This document shows positions 17,325 to 24,559 of a DNA stretch of 26,028 nt, piece after piece. The position numbers and the translations under genes are program-made. Location: NCBI GenBank assembly GCA_964481475.1, contig CAYZTG010000014.1, positions 1 through 26,028 of the forward strand. Direction: 5' to 3'. Each line of letters begins with the position of its first letter. Position 1 is the first letter of the stretch. The DNA comes from DUQU01 sp964481475. GTDB lineage: Bacteria > Bacillota_I > Bacilli_A > Acholeplasmatales > UBA5453. The notes under the pieces are model-generated. The model saw only the letters and a list, made by a program, of their open reading frames with translations. It was not told the origin of the DNA and did no database searches.

Positions 17325-18638
17325 ATGAAAATATATAATAGCTTAACAGATAGAAAAGAAGAGTTTAAAACAATTAAAGAAAGAGAACTGTCGATGTATG
17401 TTTGTGGACCGACAGTTTATAGTTATATTCATATTGGTAATGCAAGACCAGTTGTCTTTTTTGATGTTGTAAGAAGATATTTTAATTATTTAGGTTATCA
17501 AGTTAATTATGTTTCTAATATTACCGATATTGACGATAAAATTATTCTTGAGGCGCTTAAACTTAATATTAAAGAAGAAGAACTAACTAATGCATTTATT
17601 GAGGCGTTTTTTAGAGATTCTGCTTCATTGGGTAGTTTGGAGCCAACGGAATCTCCCAAGGCAACCGATTATATTACTGAGATGATTTTTTATATTAGTG
17701 ATTTAATTGAAAAAGGGTATGCTTATGAAGGATCTGAAGGAGTATATTTTAAAGTAAGTAAGGTTGATGATTATGGAAAACTTTCCAATCAAAGAACAGA
17801 AGATCTCATTGCTGGAGCTAGAATCGAAGAAAATAAAGATAAAGAAAATCCCCTTGATTTTACTTTATGGAAAAAAACAAATTTAGGATTAAATTATGAT
17901 TCTCCTTGGGGAAAAGGAAGACCAGGGTGGCATACAGAGTGTGCATGCATGAATAAAACAATTTTTAATGATATCATTGATATACATGGAGGGGGAAGCG
18001 ATTTGAAGTTTCCGCATCATGAAAATGAAATTGCTCAATCAAAAGCTATTTCTAATCATGAATTAGCTAAGGTCTGGATGCATGTAGGAAGACTTGATTT
18101 AGACCGAGTAAAAATGAGCAAGTCTTTAGGAAACATTATTTTAGTAAAAGACTTATTAAAAGAAGTTCCTTATCAAGCTTTTAGAATGTTAATATTAGCT
18201 CATCATTACCGTCAACCAATTAATTATTCCCCAGATTTAATGAATCAGTTTATGGGTGAATGGGAAAGAGTTAATCGTGCTTTAAAACAAGCTCTTTTAG
18301 AAATATCTTTAGAGAATTATGAAGAAATCTATTATGATGAAGGAATTATTGCTAAGTTTAAAGAAGCGATGGAAGATGATTTTAATACGGCTAATGCGTT
18401 TACAACTATTTATGAAGCTATTAAAGAGCTTAATAAAGCAACATTAATTAGTGAAAAAGCAAAATATTACTATACTGCTAGTTTATTATTAAATATTTTG
18501 GGAATCTCCTTAGATCAACAAAAATTAACTAAAGAACAATTAAAAGATTATCGTGATTGGCAAATTGCTAGAAGCGAAAAAAGATATCAAGAAGCTGATG
18601 AAATAAGAATTAGATTAATGGAGTCAGGGATTTTATAA
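17325..18638 (+). CDS. cysS: cysteinyl-tRNA synthetase
   Basis: Class I synthetase charging tRNA-Cys. HIGN is at 36-39 and KMSKS at 263-267. The four zinc ligands of the family are in place: C27, C206, H231 and E235. The protein is 437 residues against about 466 in Bacillus and ends at EADEIRIRLMESGIL, so the short conserved tail with a DTxxGTxW-type ending is missing. The ribosome binding site is GGTAGGTG. It heads a run with a P-type ATPase, rlmB and a sigma factor. Confidence 0.96.
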   Translation: MKIYNSLTDRKEEFKTIKERELSMYVCGPTVYSYIHIGNARPVVFFDVVRRYFNYLGYQVNYVSNITDIDDKIILEALKLNIKEEELTNAFIEAFFRDSASLGSLEPTESPKATDYITEMIFYISDLIEKGYAYEGSEGVYFKVSKVDDYGKLSNQRTEDLIAGARIEENKDKENPLDFTLWKKTNLGLNYDSPWGKGRPGWHTECACMNKTIFNDIIDIHGGGSDLKFPHHENEIAQSKAISNHELAKVWMHVGRLDLDRVKMSKSLGNIILVKDLLKEVPYQAFRMLILAHHYRQPINYSPDLMNQFMGEWERVNRALKQALLEISLENYEEIYYDEGIIAKFKEAMEDDFNTANAFTTIYEAIKELNKATLISEKAKYYYTASLLLNILGISLDQQKLTKEQLKDYRDWQIARSEKRYQEADEIRIRLMESGIL

Positions 18639-18666
18639 AATATATGTAAAGTAAAAGGAAATATTT

Positions 18667-21099
18667 ATGGAAAATATCAACAATTTACAATCGCCTTTAA
18701 TAAATGAAGGTTTAAACCGAGAAGAGATAAAAGCAAGAGTAGAGCTTGGTTTAATTAATAAAAAATCTAAAGGTTCATCAAAAACTATTGTGGGGATTAT
18801 TTTTTCCAACATTTTTACTTTTTTTAACTTAATAAATATCGCGATTGCAGCGGTTTTAATTTATGTTAAGCAATATAATCAATTAGCTTTTACGGTCATT
18901 ATTACTCTAAATACAATAATTGGAATTATTCAAGAAGTTAAAGCAAAACAAACAATTGATAAGTTATCGATTCTTTCTACGCCCAAAGCTAAGGTCTTAA
19001 GGGAAGGCAATCAAGAAGATATTTTAATTGAGGAAATTGTAGTTAATGACTTAATTTTACTCAAGATTGGTGACCAAATTCCTGCAGACTGTATTGTAAG
19101 ACAAGGTTTTGTTGAAGTTGATGAATCACTACTAACAGGTGAATCTGAAGCAATAGGGAAAAAAGAAGGAGACGGGTTATTAGCAGGGTCTTTCATTGTT
19201 AGCGGGAACTGTTTAGCAGAAGCAGAAAAAGTAGGGAAAGAAGCTTATATTGAAAGTTTAACAAAAAGAGCAAAGCAATATAAAAAACCCAATTCAGATT
19301 TAATCAAATCATTGAAAATAATTATTAGAACTGTGGGAATCTTTATTATTCCTGTTGGTATTGGACTTTACTTTGTTCAACTAAATCACGTCCCTAATCC
19401 AAGCGATCCAGAAACGATGGTTAACGCCATTATAGGTGCTGCAGGAGCAATGATTGGGATGATGCCTTCAGGTTTATTTTTATTAACAAGTATGGCCTTA
19501 GCAGTTGGAGTTATAAGACTTGCCCAAAATAATACTTTAGTCCAAGAACTTTATTGTATAGAAACTTTAGCAAGAATTGATACTTTATGTTTAGATAAAA
19601 CAGGGACAATTACTGACGGAACGATGACTGTTAAGGGAATTCACCTTTTTGGAGAAAAAAGTGAAGAGCCCAAGAAGATTATTCCACAAATGATGGCATA
19701 TTTAGAAGAAAATAACCAAACTGCTGTTTCTTTAATAAATCATTTTGGAGTTAGTAAAAGAGCTAGGAAAGCTAATAAAATAGTTTCTTTTTCATCACAA
19801 AGAAAATACACCGCAGTTGAATTTGAAACAATCGGCACCTTTGCTTTAGGAGCACCTGAATTTATTTTAACAAAAGCAGATTATAACACGATAAAAAAAG
19901 AAGTAGAAAAACAGGCTAGAAAAGGGTACCGTGTTCTTTTATTAGCAAAGACAGAGGAACCATTATTAAATGATCATTTGCCAAAAATGAATCCAGAAGC
20001 TTTAATTTTTTTAGAAGATACAATTAGAACAGATGCAATTACCACAATTGAGTACTTTAATACTCATGGAGTTGATGTTAGAGTTATCTCCGGGGATAAT
20101 GAAATCACTGTTTCCCAAATTGCTAAAAGAGCAGGTATTCCTAACTATGATAAATACATTTCCTTAGAAGGTTTAAGCGACGATGAAGTTATGGAAAGTG
20201 TTAAAGAATATCAAATTTTTGGAAGAGTAAGTCCAGAACAAAAAAGGCTCTTAGTCCTTGCTTTAAAAGCTAATGGGAAGATAGTTGCAATGACTGGAGA
20301 TGGTGTTAATGATATCTTAGCACTAAGAGAGGCAGATGCCTCAATCGCTTTAGCAAGTGGTAGTGAAGCGGCTAGAAATGCGAGCCATTTAGTTTTACTT
20401 GACTCTAACTTTTCAAGTATGCCAAAGGTAGTTAGTGAAGGCAGAAGAGTAATTAACAATATTCAAAGAGTGGCGACATTATTTTTAACTAAGACTATTT
20501 TTTCAATTTTACTAACCATAGTAGCGTTTTTAGTAACTAAAAAATATCCAATTTCCCCAATTCAGTTATTCTTAATTGACTTCTTAGTAATAGGAATGCC
20601 AGCCTTTTTCTTAAGTTTACAACCAAATAATGAACAAGTTAAAGGAAAATTTTTAAGTAATGTCTTAAAGACATCTCTACCAGGAGCGTTAACTGTTGCT
20701 TTTCAAACATTAATAATCTTTTTTCTTAAAAACAAAATTGGCTTTACAGATGCAGAAAGTTCAACACTAATTGTAATTTCCGCAACTTTTACAGGCTTTG
20801 TTGTTTTGTTTAGAGTGATGCAGCCACTAACAGTATATAAACGTTTTTTATTAACATTTTCGTTTGTTTTATTTTTAGCAGCAATCAGTTTTATACCAAC
20901 TGTCTTTAGATTTAATCCTCTTTTTAGTTTCTACTTATCAACAGGGAGAAATGATCTAAATCAACTTAGTTTTGAGCTCTTGCTTTTGTTGATTGTAATG
21001 GTTCAAAGTGCCCCATTATTAATTAATTTCTTTGTGAAATTGCCTTCACAAATAAAACGAGGGTTCAAATCGTTAATTATGAAGCTTTCGGGTGTTTAA
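18667..21099 (+). CDS. P-type cation-transporting ATPase (CtpE-like)
   Basis: An 810-residue membrane pump. It has two N-terminal helices (about 48-67 and 72-90), the actuator-domain TGES (157-160), a helix pair near 219-282 carrying MMPSGLFLLTSMALA, the phosphorylated DKTGT (Asp310), and GDGVND (544-549). About six C-terminal helices follow from residue 600. The LVQELYCIETLARIDTLCLDKTGT context resembles CtpE-type pumps implicated in calcium efflux rather than heavy-metal ATPases. There is no N-terminal metal-binding domain. The cation is inferred. It occupies the place of mrnC in the usual cysS-mrnC-rlmB order. The ribosome binding site is AAAGGAAA. Confidence 0.9.
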   Translation: MENINNLQSPLINEGLNREEIKARVELGLINKKSKGSSKTIVGIIFSNIFTFFNLINIAIAAVLIYVKQYNQLAFTVIITLNTIIGIIQEVKAKQTIDKLSILSTPKAKVLREGNQEDILIEEIVVNDLILLKIGDQIPADCIVRQGFVEVDESLLTGESEAIGKKEGDGLLAGSFIVSGNCLAEAEKVGKEAYIESLTKRAKQYKKPNSDLIKSLKIIIRTVGIFIIPVGIGLYFVQLNHVPNPSDPETMVNAIIGAAGAMIGMMPSGLFLLTSMALAVGVIRLAQNNTLVQELYCIETLARIDTLCLDKTGTITDGTMTVKGIHLFGEKSEEPKKIIPQMMAYLEENNQTAVSLINHFGVSKRARKANKIVSFSSQRKYTAVEFETIGTFALGAPEFILTKADYNTIKKEVEKQARKGYRVLLLAKTEEPLLNDHLPKMNPEALIFLEDTIRTDAITTIEYFNTHGVDVRVISGDNEITVSQIAKRAGIPNYDKYISLEGLSDDEVMESVKEYQIFGRVSPEQKRLLVLALKANGKIVAMTGDGVNDILALREADASIALASGSEAARNASHLVLLDSNFSSMPKVVSEGRRVINNIQRVATLFLTKTIFSILLTIVAFLVTKKYPISPIQLFLIDFLVIGMPAFFLSLQPNNEQVKGKFLSNVLKTSLPGALTVAFQTLIIFFLKNKIGFTDAESSTLIVISATFTGFVVLFRVMQPLTVYKRFLLTFSFVLFLAAISFIPTVFRFNPLFSFYLSTGRNDLNQLSFELLLLLIVMVQSAPLLINFFVKLPSQIKRGFKSLIMKLSGV

Positions 21100-21100
21100 A

Positions 21101-21796
21101 ATGATAGTTTACGGAAAAAATTCAGCAAAAGAAGTAATAATTGCCAAAAGACATATATATCAAGTGTATTTAGATCATAAGTTTCAAGATAGAAGCATTT
21201 TTAATTTGCTCGAAGAACATAAAATTAACTATAAGTTAGTTTCCAAACATGAACTTAACTTATTAACGAATGATGGTGTTCATCAAGGAATTGTGATGGA
21301 AGTAAAAGATTATGATTATCTATCTTTAGAAGAAATGATTAGTGGTAATTTGAAAAATATTTTATTGTTAGATAAAGTGTCTGATCCTCAAAATTTAGGA
21401 GCGATTATTAGAACTAGTGAAGCTTTCAAAGTAGATGCGATTATTATTGCCAAGAAAGGTCAAACTCAAATTACTCCCTTAGTTTCCAAAATAGCCTCAG
21501 GAGCCTTAGAGTACATTAAGATTGTTTTAGTAGATAATCTTCACAGAGCAGTTTTAAAGCTTAAAGAAGCAAACTATTTAGTAATTGGCTCGAGTTTAGA
21601 TGCCACTACAACAATAAAAGATTTACCAAAGGCAGAGAAAAGATGTTTAATTGTTGGAAGTGAAGGTTTTGGAATGAGTTATCTATTAAAAAAAGAAAGT
21701 GATGTTTTAATCAAAATACCAATGTTAGGTAGTGTTAACTCCTTAAATGTGAGTGTTGCTACGGGGATATTAATATATGAACTAATGAATAATTAG
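21101..21796 (+). CDS. rlmB: TrmH/SpoU-family 23S rRNA 2'-O-methyltransferase
   Basis: RlmB-type knot methyltransferase, expected to act on G2251 of 23S rRNA. The three SPOUT motifs are present: DPQNLGAIIRTSEAF, LIVGSEGFGM and IPMLGSVNSLNVSVATG. An N-terminal substrate-binding domain precedes them (YGKNSAKEVI start). I choose ATG 21101, just after the ATPase stop, which gives the usual N-terminus; a GTG at 21092 would add three residues and overlap the ATPase. Position next to cysS and the sigma factor agrees with Bacillus synteny. Confidence 0.92.
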   Translation: MIVYGKNSAKEVIIAKRHIYQVYLDHKFQDRSIFNLLEEHKINYKLVSKHELNLLTNDGVHQGIVMEVKDYDYLSLEEMISGNLKNILLLDKVSDPQNLGAIIRTSEAFKVDAIIIAKKGQTQITPLVSKIASGALEYIKIVLVDNLHRAVLKLKEANYLVIGSSLDATTTIKDLPKAEKRCLIVGSEGFGMSYLLKKESDVLIKIPMLGSVNSLNVSVATGILIYELMNN

Positions 21797-21808
21797 TAAG
21801 AGGTAGTA

Positions 21809-22327
21809 ATGGTATTTAAAGCATACAATGATTATGAACTAATCTATATGGTAAAGGAAAATAATGATGAAATTGCCTTTACCATTTTGCTAAAAAAATA
21901 TCAAAACTATATTTATAAAAAGATTCATCAGTTCTTTTTTTATGAAAAAGAGTATGATGATTATTTTCAAGAAGGGGTTGTCTCCTTAATAAAAGCAATT
22001 CAATCTTTTGATCAAAAATATAACAAAACATTTATGCGGTATTTTGAAGTTATTATTAACCGTGATTTTATAAATTTAGATAGAAGTAATAAAAAAACTT
22101 GGTCAGTTTATCAAAGTTTAAAAGAAGAATATATTATTCATGAAACTGAAGAGATTTATTTTGATTTTGAAGAAATAAAGTTTAAATCAGCATTAGAACA
22201 ATCCGTTTATCAGTTATATTATTTGGAGAATAAAACAATAAATCACATTTGTAATTATTTAAATATCGAGACTAAGCAAGTTTATAATACAATTGGCAGA
22301 ATAAAAAAGAAACTAAAATCACTTTAG
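21809..22327 (+). CDS. sigH: short SigH-like sigma factor
   Basis: A 172-residue sigma-70-family protein. Region 2 spans about 17-92, with the core-binding DYFQEG (51-56) and a DNA-recognition helix region near FMRYFEVIINRDFI; region 4 is a helix-turn-helix at about 126-171 (INHICNYLNIETKQVYNTI). Its place between rlmB and rpmG-secE-nusG is that of Bacillus sigH, and it lacks region 1 and most of region 3. It is shorter than Bacillus SigH (218). Likely a minor sigma factor; in relatives such factors control competence or stationary-phase genes, but its targets here are unknown. The ribosome binding site is AAGAGGT. Confidence 0.85.
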   Translation: MVFKAYNDYELIYMVKENNDEIAFTILLKKYQNYIYKKIHQFFFYEKEYDDYFQEGVVSLIKAIQSFDQKYNKTFMRYFEVIINRDFINLDRSNKKTWSVYQSLKEEYIIHETEEIYFDFEEIKFKSALEQSVYQLYYLENKTINHICNYLNIETKQVYNTIGRIKKKLKSL

Positions 22328-22330
22328 ATG

Positions 22331-22359
22331 TTGTGAAAGTAAGAGATTTTTTGTATAAT
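22331..22359 (+). promoter_or_regulatory. rpmG-secE-nusG promoter P1
   Basis: TTGTGA (22331-22336), 17 bases, TATAAT (22354-22359), immediately downstream of the sigma-factor stop. Confidence 0.65.
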
Positions 22360-22362
22360 GTA

Positions 22363-22391
22363 TTGACTAGGTTTATTCAATTTGTTAAAAT
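22363..22391 (+). promoter_or_regulatory. rpmG-secE-nusG promoter P2
   Basis: TTGACT (22363-22368), 17 bases, TAAAAT (22386-22391). It is in tandem with P1, 32 bases further on. Transcripts would start just before the rpmG leader hairpin. Confidence 0.65.
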
Positions 22392-22404
22392 AACAATGCG
22401 AATG

Positions 22405-22424
22405 ACCACAGAGGTGGTTTTTTT
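22405..22424 (+). promoter_or_regulatory. hairpin with T-run overlapping the rpmG ribosome binding site
   Basis: ACCAC (22405-22409) pairs perfectly with GTGGT (22414-22418) around AGAG, followed by six T residues that run up to the rpmG ATG. The rpmG ribosome binding site GAGGTGG (22411-22417) lies in the loop and 3' arm. It could act as a weak sigH terminator, a translational switch for L33, or both. Confidence 0.5.
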
Positions 22425-22574
22425 ATGCGAGAGAAAATAATACTAATATGCGAAGAATGTTTATCAAGAAATTATCAAACAACTAAAAATAAATTAACTC
22501 AAACTAAAAGATTAGAGTTAAGAAAATATTGTAAAAAATGTGATAAATATACACTTCACAAAGAAACAAAATAG
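22425..22574 (+). CDS. rpmG: 50S ribosomal protein L33, zinc-ribbon form
   Basis: A 49-residue large-subunit protein with the family pattern of MREKIILICEEC at the start, RNYQTTKNK, and a KYCKKCDKYTLHKETK ending. The zinc ribbon is complete (C9, C12, C36, C39), so this is the zinc-containing paralogue that is often replaced under zinc starvation in relatives. It precedes secE by 9 bases and belongs to the rpmG-secE-nusG unit. Confidence 0.97.
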   Translation: MREKIILICEECLSRNYQTTKNKLTQTKRLELRKYCKKCDKYTLHKETK

Positions 22575-22583
22575 GAGGCTGTC

Positions 22584-22988
22584 ATGGCAATTAAAGAAAA
22601 AAACACAAATAAATCTTCAAAAATGTTAGAAGTTTTAAAAACAGAATATAAATGGGAAAATATTTTATTAGCTATTTTAGCGAGTTTAGCTTTAGCATTT
22701 TCACTAATGATTATTAATGGAACATTAGAAGTAAGAGACTCATTCCCAGTTATTGGATCTTTTCCTAAAGTTTTTGCTTGGGTCTTATTTAGTATTTCAG
22801 TAATCGGAATTTTATTAGTTGCTTTTCCGTTTTTTGCACAAGCTGTTCCTGAACTAAGAAAAATTTCTTGGGCAAATTTTAAAACATCATTAGATGCAGT
22901 TATTAAAGTATTTGTTTTCGTAATATTATTCGCGATGCTTTTTGTTGGATTTGATGCTTTAATTGGTTTGGTAATGAAAAACTTATGA
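22584..22988 (+). CDS. secE: SecE translocase subunit with three membrane helices
   Basis: SecE clamps and stabilises SecY in the protein-export channel. The C-terminal part carries the conserved pattern VPELRKISWANFKTS (88-102) and the final helix (about 105-130) with FVGFD. Unusually for a low-GC Gram-positive, two further hydrophobic helices precede it (about 27-44 and 61-83), giving 134 residues against about 60 in Bacillus; the layout recalls Escherichia SecE. AGGAGG overlaps the rpmG stop. Its TGA stop overlaps the nusG ATG (ATGA). Confidence 0.93.
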   Translation: MAIKEKNTNKSSKMLEVLKTEYKWENILLAILASLALAFSLMIINGTLEVRDSFPVIGSFPKVFAWVLFSISVIGILLVAFPFFAQAVPELRKISWANFKTSLDAVIKVFVFVILFAMLFVGFDALIGLVMKNL

Positions 22989-23536
22989 TAAATGAAAAAA
23001 AATGGTATGTAGTTCAAACATATTCTGGTTCAGAAGATTCCGTTAAAAAGGATATCGAAAGAAGAATTGAATCGATGGGGATGCAATCATTAATTTTCAA
23101 TGTTGTTATCCCAGAAGAAATTGTAATTGAGAAAAAAATTAATTCGAAAGGTGAAGAGGAAACTGTCACTAAAGTGAAAAAGATCTTTCCTGGATATGTT
23201 TTTGTTGAATTAATTATTACTGATGAATCTTGGCACGTAATTAGAAATACTCCTCAAGTAACAGGGTTTTTGGGTTCGTCCGGAGGAAGAACTAAACCTG
23301 TTCCTATCCCTCAAGAAGAGATGAATCAAATTTTACTTAAAATTGGTATTATTGAAAAACCAAGGTTTAAATATGACGTTGGTGAAATGGTAGAAATTAT
23401 TAATGGGCCATTCCAAGGGTTTGCCGGTGAAGTAATCTCTTTTGATAATGAAAAAGAAGAAGTAGTTGTTAATATTGAAGTGTTTGGTAGAGGTACGCCT
23501 ACTGAACTAAAGTTTACTGATATAAAAGAGAAATAA
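22985..23536 (+). CDS. nusG: transcription antitermination/pausing factor NusG
   Basis: NusG binds the RNA polymerase clamp and links it to ribosomes or Rho. The NGN domain starts at KWYVVQTYSG (6-15) and includes the FPGYVFVEL strand and RNTPQVTGFLG; the C-terminal KOW domain covers about 127-183 (VGEMVEIINGPFQGFAGEV). Length 183 is normal. It overlaps secE by four bases, suggesting coupling. A terminator hairpin overlaps its stop codon. Confidence 0.97.
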   Translation: MINEKKWYVVQTYSGSEDSVKKDIERRIESMGMQSLIFNVVIPEEIVIEKKINSKGEEETVTKVKKIFPGYVFVELIITDESWHVIRNTPQVTGFLGSSGGRTKPVPIPQEEMNQILLKIGIIEKPRFKYDVGEMVEIINGPFQGFAGEVISFDNEKEEVVVNIEVFGRGTPTELKFTDIKEK

Positions 23537-23547
23537 TTCTCTTTTTT
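23524..23547 (+). terminator. nusG terminator overlapping its stop codon
   Basis: AAAAGAGAA (23524-23532) pairs perfectly with TTCTCTTTT (23537-23545) around ATAA, then TT. The nusG TAA lies in the loop. The stem is AT-rich and the T-run shared with the stem, so efficiency may be moderate. Confidence 0.7.
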
Positions 23548-23557
23548 AATTAAGACT

Positions 23558-23947
23558 ATGATAGTAAATAAATTTATAGAACAATTAAATAAAGAAACTC
23601 TTTATGAAAAGACCTTTAAAGTTGGTTCTTTACCTAACGAAGGTAAAATAATGGAAGGTTTGGAAGAAGCAATTATTACTTTTGATGATAATAATTTTAT
23701 TGTCTATGTTTTTGAAGGAATCTTCAAACCAATTTATAGTAAAAAATATCAATTTTTGTTTAAAGATATTAAGAATATTGAAATAGGTAAATATAATTTT
23801 AAAGATCGATATCTTAAACTTTTTTTTGATGAAGAAAAACATCTTGTCTTCACTTATCTTTTAAAGCAAAGAAAATATGAGAAACAAGCTTTATATGTAA
23901 ATGAATTCTTAGATGTTTTATATAAAATCTCCAAAGAAGAAGATTAA
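23558..23947 (+). CDS. hypothetical protein between nusG and rplK
   Basis: A 129-residue, charged, AT-rich-coded protein that I do not recognise. It has no signal peptide or membrane helix; alternating short strands (FIVYVFEGIF, KYQFLFKDIKNIEI, RYLKLFFDEEKHLVFTYLL) and a C-terminal helix could suit a small PH-like or other beta-barrel fold, a guess only. ATG 23558 has no clear ribosome binding site and comes 11 bases after the nusG terminator with no promoter visible. An in-frame ATG at 23651 has GAAGG seven bases ahead and is a serious alternative start, which would remove 31 residues. It is not part of the classic nusG-rplK order. Confidence 0.6.
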   Translation: MIVNKFIEQLNKETLYEKTFKVGSLPNEGKIMEGLEEAIITFDDNNFIVYVFEGIFKPIYSKKYQFLFKDIKNIEIGKYNFKDRYLKLFFDEEKHLVFTYLLKQRKYEKQALYVNEFLDVLYKISKEED

Positions 23948-23970
23948 TATATTAATAAATAGGAAAAGGG

Positions 23971-23999
23971 TTGACAAAAATAAATGTTTTTGTTAAAAT
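23971..23999 (+). promoter_or_regulatory. strong promoter of the rplK-rplA-rplJ-rplL run
   Basis: Consensus TTGACA (23971-23976), 17 bases, TAAAAT (23994-23999), 24 bases after the hypothetical gene. It leaves a leader of about 78 bases before rplK. Confidence 0.85.
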
Positions 24000-24007
24000 C
24001 AATAAGC

Positions 24008-24054
24008 GTGTGAAGATACACCATAGTGGCAGAATTGAGAAATTCGCTTACCAC
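24008..24054 (+). promoter_or_regulatory. rplK leader with candidate L1-binding site (site 1)
   Basis: A small hairpin, GTGT/ACAC (24008-24021), is followed by a two-stem element: GTGG (24026-24029) with CCAC (24051-24054) outside, GAATT (24032-24036) with AATTC (24041-24045) inside, a GAGA loop of GNRA type, and an asymmetric internal loop (CA on one side, GCTTA on the other). It shares the frame GTGG-NA-G, hairpin, GCT, CCAC with the element before rplA. L1 represses its operon by binding mRNA that mimics its 23S site; that this is such a site is inferred from structure and place. Confidence 0.6.
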
Positions 24055-24084
24055 AAACTTATATAAAGAAGGAGGATGTGTCTA

Positions 24085-24507
24085 ATGGCAAGAAAAGTAG
24101 TTAAACAAGTTAAAATGCAAATAGAAGCAGGAAAAGCTAATCCAGCGCCACCAGTAGGACCAGCATTAGGTCAAGCGGGTGTTAATATTCCGCAATTTTG
24201 TTCGCAATTTAACGAACGTACAAAAGATCAAATGGGTTATGTTGTTCCAGTTGTAATATCTGTTTATGATGATCGTTCATTTTCATTTGTTACTAAAACA
24301 CCACCAGCTAGTGATCTTATTAAAAAAGCTGCAGGCATTAAAAAAGGTTCAGGAATTCCTAACAAGGATAAAGTTGGATCAATTACTGAAGACCAACTTA
24401 GAGAAATTGCAACTATGAAAATGCCAGACTTAAACGCCTACAACGTTGAACAAGCAATGGAAATCATTAAAGGAACTTGTAGGAACATGGGTGTTACAAT
24501 TAAGTAA
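24085..24507 (+). CDS. rplK: 50S ribosomal protein L11
   Basis: Protein of the GTPase-associated centre. The 140 residues have the N-terminal VKMQIEAGKANPAPPVGPAL, the proline-rich hinge and GQAGVNI, with the RNA-binding C-terminal domain (KKAAGIKKGSG to NMGVTIK). I choose ATG 24085, nine bases after GAAGGAGG (24068-24075). The in-frame ATG 24076 directly touches that site and cannot be used. Confidence 0.97.
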   Translation: MARKVVKQVKMQIEAGKANPAPPVGPALGQAGVNIPQFCSQFNERTKDQMGYVVPVVISVYDDRSFSFVTKTPPASDLIKKAAGIKKGSGIPNKDKVGSITEDQLREIATMKMPDLNAYNVEQAMEIIKGTCRNMGVTIK

Positions 24508-24516
24508 CAGTCTAAA

Positions 24517-24545
24517 TTGTGGGAGGATATCCCGCTAGACCACAT
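24517..24545 (+). promoter_or_regulatory. candidate L1-binding site before rplA (site 2)
   Basis: TGTGG (24518-24522) pairs with CCACA (24540-24544). The inside strand reads GAG then GATAT, CCCGCT, AGA, giving a short inner GG/CC hairpin and an asymmetric loop. GTGGGAGG at 24519-24526 is, from memory, the same as the 5' strand of the L1 site in Escherichia 23S rRNA helix 76. The rplA ribosome binding site (AGGAGG) follows six bases later. Confidence 0.65.
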
Positions 24546-24559
24546 TTTAGGAGGAAAAT

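Noticed and set aside
22556..23017. 153-residue open frame on the - strand over secE
   Set aside because: It mirrors the secE reading frame, has no ribosome binding site or family motif, and secE on the + strand is certain.
24076..24084. Earlier ATG for rplK
   Set aside because: It directly touches the GGAGG site, leaving no spacer; ATG 24085 gives the conserved MARKVVKQV start.
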